From Flavobacterium galactosidilyticum (GTDB lineage: Bacteria; Bacteroidota; Bacteroidia; Flavobacteriales; Flavobacteriaceae), in contig NZ_CP087135.1 in the NCBI RefSeq assembly GCF_020911945.1, positions 1,116,001-1,180,000 of the forward strand: DNA of 64,000 bases, in the 5' to 3' direction. This document shows positions 46,634 to 55,472 of the stretch, one piece after another. The position numbers and the translations under genes were made by a program. Below the pieces are notes generated by a model. That model saw nothing but the letters and a program-made list of their open reading frames with translations. It was not told the DNA's origin and made no database searches. Position 1 is the stretch's first letter. Each line of letters starts with the position of its first letter.

Positions 46634-46866
46634 TGCCAACGGACTTAGTGATTGATGGATTTCGATTTTTCTTTTATAGTAATGAGCATTTGCCAAAGCA
46701 TATTCATATTGAGAAAGCAGAAAAGACTGCTAAATTTAATCTGGAAAATGTAGAATTAGTGAAATCTTCGGGATTTAATTCTACTCAATTAAAAACAATG
46801 CGTAATTTAGTAGAAGTAAATCAACAACTTTTAATACAAAAATGGGATGAGTTTTTCAGTAATTAG
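46633..46866 (+). CDS. DUF4160 protein, half of a candidate toxin-antitoxin pair
   Basis: 77 residues. The FRFFFYSNEHLPKHIHIE signature is that of DUF4160. Its ATG shares one base with the sucA stop (TAATG) and its 3' end overlaps the next gene by 20 bases, so all are translationally coupled. DUF4160 genes commonly sit next to DUF2442 genes and have been suggested to form toxin-antitoxin-like pairs; no activity is shown by the sequence itself. Confidence 0.85.
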   Translation: MPTDLVIDGFRFFFYSNEHLPKHIHIEKAEKTAKFNLENVELVKSSGFNSTQLKTMRNLVEVNQQLLIQKWDEFFSN

Positions 46867-47083
46867 TAAATCAAAAAATGCAGTAGACATTGTTTTTTCT
46901 GAAAACAAAATGATTGTTTTCTTAGAAGATGGTCGAGAGCTCGCAGTTCCTTTGGAATGGTTTCCTAGATTAAGAAAAGCAACGAAAGAGCAGCTTAAAA
47001 AATGGAGATTCATCGGTAAAGGAGAAGGTGTTCATTGGGAAGAGATTGACGAAGATGTTTCGATTGAGAATTTATTAGAATAA
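46847..47083 (+). CDS. DUF2442 protein, partner of DUF4160
   Basis: 78 residues. The conserved core VFLEDGRELAVPLEWFPRLRKAT is diagnostic of DUF2442. It overlaps the DUF4160 gene by 20 bases and ends 27 bases before sucB. Small, acidic at the C-terminus (DEDVSIENLLE). Its position between two TCA-cycle genes that normally adjoin is unusual. Confidence 0.85.
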   Translation: MSFSVISKSKNAVDIVFSENKMIVFLEDGRELAVPLEWFPRLRKATKEQLKKWRFIGKGEGVHWEEIDEDVSIENLLE

Positions 47084-47110
47084 AATAACACACAAATAAA
47101 ATTATAAAAG

Positions 47111-48334
47111 ATGATTTTAGAAATGAAAGTCCCATCACCAGGGGAATCAATCAAAGAAGTTGAAATTGCAACTTGGTTAGTAAAAGACGGAGACTATGTT
47201 GAGAAAGACCAAGCAATTGCTGAGGTTGATTCAGACAAAGCAACATTAGAATTGCCAGCAGAAGCAAGCGGAATTATTACATTGAAAGCAGAAGAAGGCG
47301 ATGCTGTTGCAGTAGGAGCGGTAGTTTGCTTAATTGATACAGCAGCTGCAAAACCAGCTGGTGATGCACCAGTTGCTCAAGCTGCTAAAACAGTTGAAGC
47401 ACCAAAAGCTGAAGTTAAAGCTGAAGCGCAAAAAGCAGCTCCAGCTCCAACCTATGCTTCTGGAACGCCATCTCCAGCAGCAAGAAAAATATTAGACGAG
47501 AAAAATATAGCGCCAGCTTCTATAACTGGAACTGGAAAAGACGGAAGAATTACTAAAGATGATGCTGTAAATGCAGTGCCATCAATGGGAACTCCTACTG
47601 GTGGATCTCGTGGTTCAGAAAGAACTAAATTATCAATGTTGCGTCGTAAAGTAGCTGAAAGATTAGTGGCTGCTAAAAACGAAACGGCTATGTTGACTAC
47701 TTTCAATGAAGTAAACATGACGCCAATCAATATGATTCGTAATGAATATAAAGATGCGTTTAAAGCAAAACACGGTGGTGTAGGTCTTGGTTATATGTCT
47801 TTCTTTACAAAAGCGGTAACAAGAGCATTACAATTGTATCCAGATGTAAACTCAATGATGGATGGTGATCACAAGATTGCTTTCGATTTTTGCGATATTT
47901 CAATTGCAGTTTCAGGACCAAAAGGATTAATGGTTCCTGTTGTTCGCAATGCTGAAAATTTAACTTTCCGTGGTGTAGAAGCTGATATTAAAAGATTAGC
48001 TATTAAGGCACGTGACGGACAAATCACTGTTGATGATATGACAGGTGGAACTTTTACAATCACTAATGGTGGTGTATTTGGTTCTATGTTATCTACTCCA
48101 ATTATCAATCCTCCACAATCAGGAATTCTTGGAATGCACAACATTATTGAGCGTCCTATTGCTGTAAATGGTAAAGTGGAAATTCACCCAATGATGTATG
48201 TGGCACTTTCTTATGACCATAGAATTATTGATGGTCGTGAGTCAGTAGGTTTCTTAGTTGCTGTAAAAGAAGCTTTAGAAAACCCAATGGAATTATTGAT
48301 GGAAAACAATCCTAAAAAAGCTTTAGAATTGTAA
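47111..48334 (+). CDS. sucB: 2-oxoglutarate dehydrogenase E2 (dihydrolipoamide succinyltransferase)
   Basis: 407 residues. The lipoyl domain (1-77) has the attachment Lys43 in [13 protein letters not shown]. An Ala/Pro-rich linker and the E3-binding domain (about 115-152; [13 protein letters not shown]) follow, then the catalytic domain with His370 and Asp374 in [14 protein letters not shown]. It transfers the succinyl group to CoA. Last gene of the suc unit, closed by the terminator at 48357. Confidence 0.97.
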   Translation: MILEMKVPSPGESIKEVEIATWLVKDGDYVEKDQAIAEVDSDKATLELPAEASGIITLKAEEGDAVAVGAVVCLIDTAAAKPAGDAPVAQAAKTVEAPKAEVKAEAQKAAPAPTYASGTPSPAARKILDEKNIAPASITGTGKDGRITKDDAVNAVPSMGTPTGGSRGSERTKLSMLRRKVAERLVAAKNETAMLTTFNEVNMTPINMIRNEYKDAFKAKHGGVGLGYMSFFTKAVTRALQLYPDVNSMMDGDHKIAFDFCDISIAVSGPKGLMVPVVRNAENLTFRGVEADIKRLAIKARDGQITVDDMTGGTFTITNGGVFGSMLSTPIINPPQSGILGMHNIIERPIAVNGKVEIHPMMYVALSYDHRIIDGRESVGFLVAVKEALENPMELLMENNPKKALEL

Positions 48335-48356
48335 ATGCAAATATAGTTTAAAGATT

Positions 48357-48393
48357 AACCCCAAATGATTTATTTCATTTGGGGTTTTCTTTT
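48357..48393 (+). terminator. Terminator of the sucA-sucB operon
   Basis: Perfect 12-bp stem AACCCCAAATGA / TCATTTGGGGTT with a 6-base loop, then TTCTTTTT, 23 bases after the sucB stop. Confidence 0.9.
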
Positions 48394-48419
48394 TATATTC
48401 GGGTAAATAAAAGTGGATT

Positions 48420-49208
48420 ATGAAAATAAAATTAATGTTGCTGCCCTTTATCTTATTTGTAACTGTAGTATTTGCAAACCCACCTATTCAAAAACGCGTT
48501 TTAGTTTATACTAAAAACGGTAAAGGATTTGTACATACTAACATTGCTACTAGTGTTGAAGCCTTAAAGAAAATTGGAATACTAAACAATTTAATAGTAG
48601 ATGTTTCAGAAGATCCTTCAGTCATGACTTCTGAAAAGTTAGCGAAGTATAATTGTCTTGTTTTTTCGAATACTAATAATGAAATATTTGAAACCGAAGA
48701 ACAGCGCCGAGCTTTTGTGTCTTACATTCACAATGGTGGTGCTTTTGTAGGGATTCATATCGCTTCAGGTTCGGAGCGCAATTGGCCATGGTTTCACGAA
48801 ATGATTGGTGGTTTGTTTAAAAGGCATCCTGCATTTCAATCATTCGAAATTAAAGTGATTGATAAAAATCATCCATCGACAGTTATGCTTCCTGAAATTT
48901 GGAAAAAAGAAGATGAATGTTATTTTATGACTGAACTCAACCCAAATAGTCACGTTTTATTAGCCGCTGATTTGAGAACCGTAATAGATACTGAAAAAGA
49001 AGTCTATCCTGGACGTGTATTTGGAGATTACTTTCCTTTAGCTTGGTGTCATCAGTTTGAAGGAGCTAGAGTGTTCTATACTGCTTTAGGGCATGCTGAC
49101 AAAGATTATTTAGATCCTTTGTTTATTAAGCATCTTACGGGAGGAATCTTATGGGCATTAGATAAAAACTCAAAAAAGCCTAACAGGAATAAAAAAGCAA
49201 GAATTTAA
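48420..49208 (+). CDS. Secreted ThuA-like protein
   Basis: 262 residues with a signal peptide ending VVFAN. ThuA domain (trehalose-utilisation type, glutamine-amidotransferase-like fold) with RVLVYTKNGKGFVHTNI, the strand-loop FVSYIHNGGAFVGIHIASG, and PLAWCHQFEGARVFYTALGH near the end. In Bacteroidota these secreted proteins are linked to carbohydrate use, but the reaction is not established. Monocistronic between the suc terminator and a convergent protease-like gene. Confidence 0.9.
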   Translation: MKIKLMLLPFILFVTVVFANPPIQKRVLVYTKNGKGFVHTNIATSVEALKKIGILNNLIVDVSEDPSVMTSEKLAKYNCLVFSNTNNEIFETEEQRRAFVSYIHNGGAFVGIHIASGSERNWPWFHEMIGGLFKRHPAFQSFEIKVIDKNHPSTVMLPEIWKKEDECYFMTELNPNSHVLLAADLRTVIDTEKEVYPGRVFGDYFPLAWCHQFEGARVFYTALGHADKDYLDPLFIKHLTGGILWALDKNSKKPNRNKKARI

Positions 49209-49247
49209 AACGCATCGTTAATAATTTTACAAGTAGTAACTCCAAGT

Positions 49248-49688
49248 TTACTTTAGTAAATACAGATAGTGGTTGTAATAATCTACAATTGCTTTGCCTT
49301 TCATTAATATGTCAGCGCCAATGATTCCATGAACTGGTTTGACTTTATGTTGCATTAGTGCTTCATTTACATGCGATAAATCAAAGATAACCAGATCAAA
49401 AGAATTGTCTTTCCAATTGCCTAATTGCAAGTTATTATCTGTAGCTATTTGTGTAAACATCCCTGTTGCTCCTGCACCTGAGGCCTTAGTTTTTGATGTT
49501 TGTGCTTGTAATAAAAATAAAGTTACACTTTCAAAACCTATGCAGCTGCTGGAAGCACCAGTATCTACAATAAAATTTCCTGGCACACCGTTTATTTTGG
49601 CTTTTATCAAAAGATGCTGGGTTTTAGTAATCTTAAATTTTACTTTCTTGTAGTTTTCTTTCTTAAGGATATCGTGTAGGTTCTTCAT
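49248..49688 (-). CDS. Retropepsin-like aspartic protease family protein
   Basis: 146 residues, one domain. The active-site motif is Asp42-Thr43-Gly44 in NFIVDTGASSSCIG, and the second hydrophobic-Gly motif reads VHGIIGADIL. One catalytic Asp per chain means it would act as a dimer, like retropepsins. No signal peptide is visible, so it is probably cytoplasmic. Convergent with the ThuA-like gene. Substrate unknown. Confidence 0.85.
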   Translation of the reverse strand: MKNLHDILKKENYKKVKFKITKTQHLLIKAKINGVPGNFIVDTGASSSCIGFESVTLFLLQAQTSKTKASGAGATGMFTQIATDNNLQLGNWKDNSFDLVIFDLSHVNEALMQHKVKPVHGIIGADILMKGKAIVDYYNHYLYLLK

Positions 49689-50109
49689 CGGGGCTGAATT
49701 TGTCTCAGTATCTTTTAATTTTTTGCTCTGAATTTCACAAGAGCTTTTTACAAAGATACAGGAAGGTTTAATTATTTATTCTTCTTTCTTGGAATACTTA
49801 ATGCGCTATTTTTACTTCTAACTTGAGTTTGTACTCTTTCAGGTTACTTCAAAGTTTGAAATAGTTTTTCAGAAAATCTAATGCGTTTCAAAATTTTTAG
49901 TAAAGTATCTTTCGAACCAAGTTGCAAAGAATGTTTAGGAATGTAGATTTTTGTGATTTTTCAGATTTCAGATTAAATTTTTGTTTTTTTAAGTAGTTTT
50001 CTATAAGCTTAACGCTACAAATAGCATATTAGGTTTAAATACTAATAGTATTACATTGGGAATTTTTGTTAATAGTTGTAATTTTGCCAGTTAATATTTT
50101 TGATACCTA
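49689..50109. other. Divergent intergenic region, nothing recognised
   Basis: About 420 AT-rich bases between the start regions of the retropepsin-like gene and tatD. It must hold both promoters. No coding frame, tRNA or clear repeat was seen. Confidence 0.6.
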
Positions 50110-50877
50110 ATGATAATAACTGACACTCATACCCATCTGTATAGCGAAGAATTTGATCAAGATAGAGATGCAATGATACAACGCGCTTTGAATGCTGGGG
50201 TTTCTCGTTTTTTTATTCCTGCCATCGACTCTACTTGTACCGCTAGTATGTATGAATTAGAAAAGAGTTATCCAGACAATGTTTTTTTAATGATGGGTTT
50301 GCACCCAACATATGTTAAAGACAATTATTTGGATGAATTAATGCATGTGGAAAGTGAATTGTCGAAAAGAAAATTCTACGCCATAGGAGAAATTGGAATT
50401 GATTTGTATTGGGATAAAACCCGTTTAGAAGAGCAAAAAATTGCTTTTAGAACCCAAATTCGATTGGCTAAAAAACATAAATTACCCATAGTAATCCATT
50501 GTCGGGAAGCATTTGAAGAGATTTTTCAAATATTAGAAGATGAGAAATCAGATGAATTATTTGGTATTTTTCATTGTTTCACCGGGACATACGAGCAAGC
50601 GCTTCAAGCTATTTCGTATAATATGAAATTGGGAATTGGTGGTGTAGTCACCTTCAAAAATGGAAAAATTGACCAGTTTCTAAACCAAATTGATTTGAAA
50701 CATGTAGTTCTAGAGACTGATTCTCCTTATCTAGCACCTATTCCATATCGAGGAAAAAGAAATGAAAGTAGTTATGTTGTTGCTGTTCTGGACAAGTTGT
50801 CCCAAATTTATAGCCTTTCGGCCAATGAAATTGCGAACATCACTACTGCGAATTCTAAAGCTATTTTTGGGATTTAA
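50110..50877 (+). CDS. tatD: TatD-family metal-dependent hydrolase/DNase
   Basis: 255 residues. The metal ligands His7 and His9 are in TDTHTHLYSEEF, Glu is in AIGEIGIDLYWD, the central motif is IVIHCREAF, later FHCFTGT, and the final Asp is in LETDSPYLAP. The family hydrolyses nucleic acids or D-aminoacyl esters. First gene of a three-gene plus-strand run with an acyltransferase-like gene and asparaginase. Confidence 0.94.
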   Translation: MIITDTHTHLYSEEFDQDRDAMIQRALNAGVSRFFIPAIDSTCTASMYELEKSYPDNVFLMMGLHPTYVKDNYLDELMHVESELSKRKFYAIGEIGIDLYWDKTRLEEQKIAFRTQIRLAKKHKLPIVIHCREAFEEIFQILEDEKSDELFGIFHCFTGTYEQALQAISYNMKLGIGGVVTFKNGKIDQFLNQIDLKHVVLETDSPYLAPIPYRGKRNESSYVVAVLDKLSQIYSLSANEIANITTANSKAIFGI

Positions 50878-50943
50878 AATAGAATTCACAATATTTAGAT
50901 ATTTTTTTTGTTCATTTGCCAATATTAAAATTTAAGAACCAAA

Positions 50944-52080
50944 ATGCATAGATTTGACGCGATTCGGCCTTTTTATGATTCCGAAATAAACCAAGCACTT
51001 CACAAAGTTGTTAATCATCCGATGATGAAAGCATTGATGAGTTTTACGTTCCCAGATGTTTTAGACGATGTTTGGAAAGAACAACTGCTACGCACGCATT
51101 CGATTCGAGATTTCCAATGTAATTTTATATATCAATCCGTACAAAGAGTTTTAGAAAAAAGCTCGAACGGATTAACTACATCTGGTTTTGAAAACCTAGA
51201 GCCTAACACTTCTTACTTATTTATTTCTAATCATCGTGATATTCTTTTAGATACCACTTTGTTGAACACCGCTTTATTTGAGCATAATCTAACTATGACC
51301 GCTTCAGCTATTGGTGATAATTTAGTCAAAATGCCATTCTTGAATACATTGGCTAAGCTAAATAGAAACTTCTTAGTGCAACGTGGCTTAACGCCAAGAG
51401 AAATGCTGCAAAGTTCTAAATTGTTGTCAGAGTATATTGGACATTTATTGTTGCACGAAAATCGTTCCGTTTGGATTGCACAGCGAGAAGGTAGAACTAA
51501 GGACGGAAAGGACGAAACGAATCCTGGTATATTGAAAATGCTTGGAATGGGTTCTGATGAAAAGAATTTGATGGACTATTTTAAGAAAATCAAAATTGTA
51601 CCAGTTTCTATTTCGTATGAATACGATCCTACTGATGCTCTAAAAATGCCTCAATTGATGGCCGAAGCCAATAATGAAGTATATGTCAAAGATAAGAATG
51701 AGGATTTCATGACCATTTTGAGCGGTGCTCAAGGGCAAAAGAAAGGTATTCACATTCATATAGGTACTGTTCTTGATACTGAAATTGAACAAATAAAGGC
51801 TAGTGATGAGAGTTCAAATAAGCAAATTGTAACTTTAGCAGGAGTTATTGATGATGCTATTTTGAGTAATTATAAATTATGGCCTACTAATTATATAGCT
51901 TACGATCTTGTAAATAAGACCAATAGTTTTGCTCATTTATATACCGAAAACGAGAAATCATTATTTGAGCGCCGATTAGAAATGCGTATTGACCATGATA
52001 ATCCGGTAGCATTAGATGGTTTCTTGGCTATGTATGCTAATCCAGTTGTGAATAAATTGAAATACCACGATGTTGTGTAA
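50944..52080 (+). CDS. PlsC-like acyltransferase domain protein
   Basis: 378 residues. The acyltransferase active-site region reads LFISNHRDILLDTTLL, a variant of the NHX4D motif of glycerolipid acyltransferases (an Asp is two and six residues after the His rather than five). The later block VWIAQREGRTKDGKDETNPG resembles the FPEGTRS substrate motif. No transmembrane segment is obvious. Probably transfers an acyl chain to a lipid precursor. Its 3' end overlaps ansA by 11 bases. Confidence 0.8.
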   Translation: MHRFDAIRPFYDSEINQALHKVVNHPMMKALMSFTFPDVLDDVWKEQLLRTHSIRDFQCNFIYQSVQRVLEKSSNGLTTSGFENLEPNTSYLFISNHRDILLDTTLLNTALFEHNLTMTASAIGDNLVKMPFLNTLAKLNRNFLVQRGLTPREMLQSSKLLSEYIGHLLLHENRSVWIAQREGRTKDGKDETNPGILKMLGMGSDEKNLMDYFKKIKIVPVSISYEYDPTDALKMPQLMAEANNEVYVKDKNEDFMTILSGAQGQKKGIHIHIGTVLDTEIEQIKASDESSNKQIVTLAGVIDDAILSNYKLWPTNYIAYDLVNKTNSFAHLYTENEKSLFERRLEMRIDHDNPVALDGFLAMYANPVVNKLKYHDVV

Positions 52081-53098
52081 ATCTAAAATACTACTAATCT
52101 ATACTGGTGGAACCATTGGTATGCGAAAAGATTTTGAAACAGGCGCTTTAAAGGCATTCAATTTTAGTAAATTATTGCAGCGAGTTCCTGAGCTGAAACA
52201 ATTAGATTGTGAGATAGAAACTTTTTCTTTTAAACATCCTATTGATTCTTCGAATATGAATCCTGCTGAATGGGCTAAAATTGCTACAATCATTGAAGAT
52301 AATTACACTTCATTTGACGGATTTGTAGTGCTTCACGGTTCTGATACTATGTCGTATTCCGCATCAGCGTTGAGTTTTATGTTGGAGAACCTGGCAAAAC
52401 CAGTAATTTTTACGGGTTCGCAGTTGCCAATAGGCGATTTGCGTACGGATGCTAAGGAGAATTTGATAACAGCTATACAAATCGCTTCGTTACGAAAAGA
52501 CAATCAACCCGTTATTAGAGAAGTCTGTCTTTATTTCGAATATAAATTATTCCGAGGCAATAGAACTACAAAAGTCAATGCCGAACATTTCAAAGCATTT
52601 AAATCGCCTAATTACGCTGATTTAGTCGAATCAGGTGTGCATTTAAAATTAAATCCAGAGTTATTTTTGCCTTTGTGTAAGGATAAAAAGCTAAAAGTTC
52701 ATATTGATTTAGATACTAATGTAACAATCATTAAAATGTTCCCTGGAATCAGTGAAGCTGTTTTATCTGCTATTTTAGATATTCCAAGTCTGAAGGGAAT
52801 TGTTTTAGAAACCTACGGAGCTGGAAACGCTACAACAGAAGATTGGTTTTTAAACTTATTAAGTAAAGCAATTGCTAGTGGTTTACATATTATAAACGTC
52901 ACACAATGTTCAGCAGGAAGTGTTAATATGGGACAGTATGAAACTAGTACAGGACTAAAGAAAATAGGAGTGATTTCGGGAAATGACATCACTACTGAGG
53001 CAGCCATTACAAAATTAATGTTTCTATTGGGTCAAAAAACACCAGCAAAAGACTTCAAAACTATTTTTGAAACTTCATTACGTGGAGAAATGCTGTAA
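52070..53098 (+). CDS. ansA: Type I (cytoplasmic) L-asparaginase
   Basis: 342 residues, no signal peptide. Catalytic threonines Thr15 in YTGGTIGM and Thr93 in LHGSDTMSYSA, with Asp92 and Lys129 (RTDAKEN) completing the family's active site. It hydrolyses L-asparagine to aspartate and ammonia. The start at 52070 overlaps the acyltransferase gene by 11 bases, so translation is probably coupled. tRNA-Ser follows 61 bases downstream. Confidence 0.94.
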   Translation: MLCKSKILLIYTGGTIGMRKDFETGALKAFNFSKLLQRVPELKQLDCEIETFSFKHPIDSSNMNPAEWAKIATIIEDNYTSFDGFVVLHGSDTMSYSASALSFMLENLAKPVIFTGSQLPIGDLRTDAKENLITAIQIASLRKDNQPVIREVCLYFEYKLFRGNRTTKVNAEHFKAFKSPNYADLVESGVHLKLNPELFLPLCKDKKLKVHIDLDTNVTIIKMFPGISEAVLSAILDIPSLKGIVLETYGAGNATTEDWFLNLLSKAIASGLHIINVTQCSAGSVNMGQYETSTGLKKIGVISGNDITTEAAITKLMFLLGQKTPAKDFKTIFETSLRGEML

Positions 53099-53159
53099 TA
53101 ATTAGGTTTTAACTTTTCTAACTCATTTTTTTTGATGTTCTTTGCAGCCGTTACAAAAT

Positions 53160-53244
53160 AGAGAGGTGGCCGAGTGGCTGAAGGCGCACGCTTGGAAAGC
53201 GTGTATATGGCAACATATCGAGGGTTCGAATCCCTTTCTCTCTG
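53160..53244 (+). tRNA. tRNA-Ser (anticodon GGA)
   Basis: Folds as a class II tRNA: 7-bp acceptor AGAGAGG / TCTCTCT with one G-U, D-arm GGCCGAGTGGCTGAAGGC, anticodon loop TTGGAAA giving GGA, a long variable arm (TATATGGCAACATAT), and T-loop GGTTCGAATCC. CCA is not encoded. Confidence 0.95.
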
Positions 53245-53340
53245 CAATAAACACTGATAATTAGCTAGTTGTGTCTTTTATACCCAGTTTTACACCCAGT
53301 TTTGTAAGGCGCTAAAGAAATTTTTCAGTGATGATTACCA

Positions 53341-53370
53341 AAAAAGCCAACTGTTGAGTTGGCTTTTTTT
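53341..53370 (+). terminator. Hairpin terminator downstream of tRNA-Ser
   Basis: 12-bp stem AAAAAGCCAACT / AGTTGGCTTTTT, 4-base loop, extra T. It may end the tRNA transcript or belong to lost DNA. Confidence 0.7.
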
Positions 53371-53423
53371 ATTTAAGATTGAATTGTACTTATATTTTAA
53401 ATATGTTGTTTTTTGTTGACTTG

Positions 53424-53492
53424 TTTAACATGACTATTATAACGTGTTAACTTTTTTCTGTTTTTTTAACATGACAATACAAACGTGTCAAC
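53424..53492. repeat. Two 28-bp tandem dyads, operator-like
   Basis: Copies at 53424-53451 and 53465-53492 agree at 24 of 28 bases and share TTTAACATGAC at the left and AACGTGT-AAC at the right. Each is an imperfect palindrome. They lie just beyond the 3' end of the Fic remnant. Confidence 0.7.
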
Positions 53493-53501
53493 AAAATTGA
53501 A

Positions 53502-53669
53502 TTATTTGAACTTGAGTTTTTGTGGCGCATTTTGTAAAAAGTCATAAAGCGCAATATTAATATAAAAGTTTTCTTTACCTATTTTATGCAAAGTAATCAG
53601 ATTTAATTCTATTAATTGATCCAAGTATTTTGAAGCTGTTTGTCTTGTGATACCTAAATCTTCATCTTT
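53502..53669 (-). pseudogene. C-terminal remnant of a Fic-family protein
   Basis: About 55 codons reading EDLGITRQTASKYLDQLIEL and ending LITLHKIGKENFYINIALYD-FLQ, the winged-helix tail found at the end of many bacterial Fic AMPylase proteins. The Fic catalytic domain (HPFxxGNG) is absent. Upstream it abuts a transposase-like fragment in another frame, so the gene is dead. Confidence 0.65.
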
Positions 53670-53675
53670 CTAAAT

Positions 53676-53815
53676 TTCTAATATGTATTCCTAAATAATC
53701 TGAAACTTCTTGACGAGTTTTAAATTTATTCTTCTTTATATAAATCAAAGATTTAATTTTTTCCTCACCTGTTAGAATTTTCTGTTTAGATAGTAAGCTT
53801 GTAAGCTCAGCTTAA
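53676..53815 (-). pseudogene. N-terminal helix-turn-helix remnant of a transposase
   Basis: Reads LTGEEKIKSLIYIKKNKFKT then RQEVSDYLGIHIRNLER before a TGA, with a TAA further upstream. The pattern is that of the N-terminal HTH of IS630-like or related transposases. No catalytic domain follows. The rest of 53816-54007 shows nothing recognisable. Confidence 0.5.
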
Positions 53816-54007
53816 GTTTCTATAATGTCTAAAGTGGCCGTTTTTCCCATGCGTATATATGCAAATTTCATGCGCCATTACACAACTGAATTAGTATTAT
53901 TTGACAGAGAAAACTAAAAGGTTAGATATTTTTTTTAACGATGAGGAAGAGATTTGTTTAGTTTGATTTATAGGTTTTAAAACTGAAAATCTTTAAAATA
54001 AAAACGT

Positions 54008-54041
54008 AAAAAACGCATTCATTAATTTGAATGCGTTTTTT
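54008..54041 (-). terminator. Terminator of the 54065-54628 gene
   Basis: Perfect 14-bp stem AAAAAACGCATTCA / TGAATGCGTTTTTT with a 6-base loop, 24 bases past the stop. Confidence 0.85.
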
Positions 54042-54064
54042 ATGTCCAATTTATTTGAAATATT

Positions 54065-54628
54065 TTAGTCTTTCCAGCCCCAAGGTGCTGCAGGTGTAGG
54101 AACTGTTTTTGTTAAGTCAAATTTTACTGTAAACAATCGGTCGGAGCCTATGCGTCTTAGATTGTAGGTAAATGATGTTTCATCTAAAGTGATCCACCAA
54201 ACATTGGCGGCAGCAGTTGGAAGTAGATTACACGTTTGTTGGTCTGCTGGGAAGAATTGGAGTGTTGACGAACCAGAATTAGTTGTCGTGCCGCCATATT
54301 GGGTAACCTTGTCTTCGGAACCATCTTCATGACGGTGATCGTGTTTGAGTTTGATTCGGTTATTTTTATACGTTAAAACCCAAGTTCTTGATTTGTCATC
54401 TGATACAAAAAAAGGAATCCGAATGGTGTTTTCATCGCAATTGCGAATGTGCATCACTAGTTTTTTATCTCGAAAAGTGTCATTGTCTGCTCCTTCTGTT
54501 ACTTTGCCTTCAAAAGACTTTCCGCATTGTTTTTGTAAATTCTCCCAAAATTGTTTTGCTCCTGATTTCTCTTGGCAATAAGCAAAAATAGAGAATAGCA
54601 TTGTGCATAAAACTAGTGTCTTTTTCAT
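54065..54628 (-). CDS. Secreted protein of unknown function
   Basis: 187 residues with a signal peptide ending AYCQ. The mature part is beta-rich with several Cys (positions near the start and at QQTCNLLP), suggesting a small barrel or lipocalin-like fold, but I do not recognise a named family. Features such as WENLQKQCGKSFEGKV and WWITLDETSFTYNLRRIG are consistent with a conserved protein. Single gene between decayed DNA and a divergent nitrilase gene. Confidence 0.8.
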   Translation of the reverse strand: MKKTLVLCTMLFSIFAYCQEKSGAKQFWENLQKQCGKSFEGKVTEGADNDTFRDKKLVMHIRNCDENTIRIPFFVSDDKSRTWVLTYKNNRIKLKHDHRHEDGSEDKVTQYGGTTTNSGSSTLQFFPADQQTCNLLPTAAANVWWITLDETSFTYNLRRIGSDRLFTVKFDLTKTVPTPAAPWGWKD

Positions 54629-54698
54629 TTCTTGTTTTTGCTAATATAAGGAACATAAATTACTGTTATTATGCTTAATTTTATGAAAAAATAAAAAG

Positions 54699-55472
54699 AT
54701 GCAAGTTTTATTGATTCAAGCTCCTTTGGTTTGGGAAAACCCAAATTTAAATCGTGATTATTTCGAAGGGAGAATTAATTCTATTTCTGGAAAGGTAGAT
54801 TTAATTGTTCTTCCTGAAATGTTTTCGACAGCATTTACTATGAATCCCAGTGCTGTTGCTGAAACAATGCATGGAGAAACAGTGTTGTGGATGCAATATT
54901 TGGCCAAAGCTAAAAATAGCGCCATAACAGGAAGTGTCGTTATTGAAGAGAATGGTAACTACTACAATAGAATGTTGTTTGTGTTTCCTTTGGGTGAAAT
55001 ACAGTATTATGATAAAAGACATTTGTTTACACTCGCCGGTGAAGAGAAAGTATATACAGCTGGAACTCAAAAATTGATTGTTGATTATTTAGGCTGGAAA
55101 ATTTGTCCTTTAGTTTGTTATGATTTGCGTTTCCCTGTTTTTTCAAGAAATGTTGAAGAGTATGATTTACTGATTTATGTAGCGAGCTGGCCAAAAGTTA
55201 GAACGACAGCTTGGGATGCGTTATTGAAAGCACGAGCGATTGAGAACGTTAGCTATGTAATTGGTGTGAACAGAACGGGAGAAGATGCAAGTGGACACAG
55301 CTATATTGGTCATTCCCAAGTTTTCGATTCATTGGGAGAATATGTGGTAGAGCCGCAAGAATCTGAGGCTATGTTCAAAGCAACATTAGATAAATCAAAA
55401 CTAACTGAAATCAGAAAAAAGTTTGCATTCTTAAGCGATAAAGATACTTTTGAAATTAAAACTAAAAACTAG
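54699..55472 (+). CDS. Nitrilase-family amidohydrolase, omega-amidase-like
   Basis: 257 residues. Catalytic triad Glu40 (IVLPEMFSTAF), Lys106 (YYDKRHLF) and Cys140 (ICPLVCYDLRFP). The FSTAFT and DLRFPVFSR contexts match the omega-amidase (2-oxoglutaramate/2-oxosuccinamate) branch of carbon-nitrogen hydrolases. Cytoplasmic. Its 3' end overlaps the convergent lipoprotein gene by 11 bases. Confidence 0.9.
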   Translation: MQVLLIQAPLVWENPNLNRDYFEGRINSISGKVDLIVLPEMFSTAFTMNPSAVAETMHGETVLWMQYLAKAKNSAITGSVVIEENGNYYNRMLFVFPLGEIQYYDKRHLFTLAGEEKVYTAGTQKLIVDYLGWKICPLVCYDLRFPVFSRNVEEYDLLIYVASWPKVRTTAWDALLKARAIENVSYVIGVNRTGEDASGHSYIGHSQVFDSLGEYVVEPQESEAMFKATLDKSKLTEIRKKFAFLSDKDTFEIKTKN

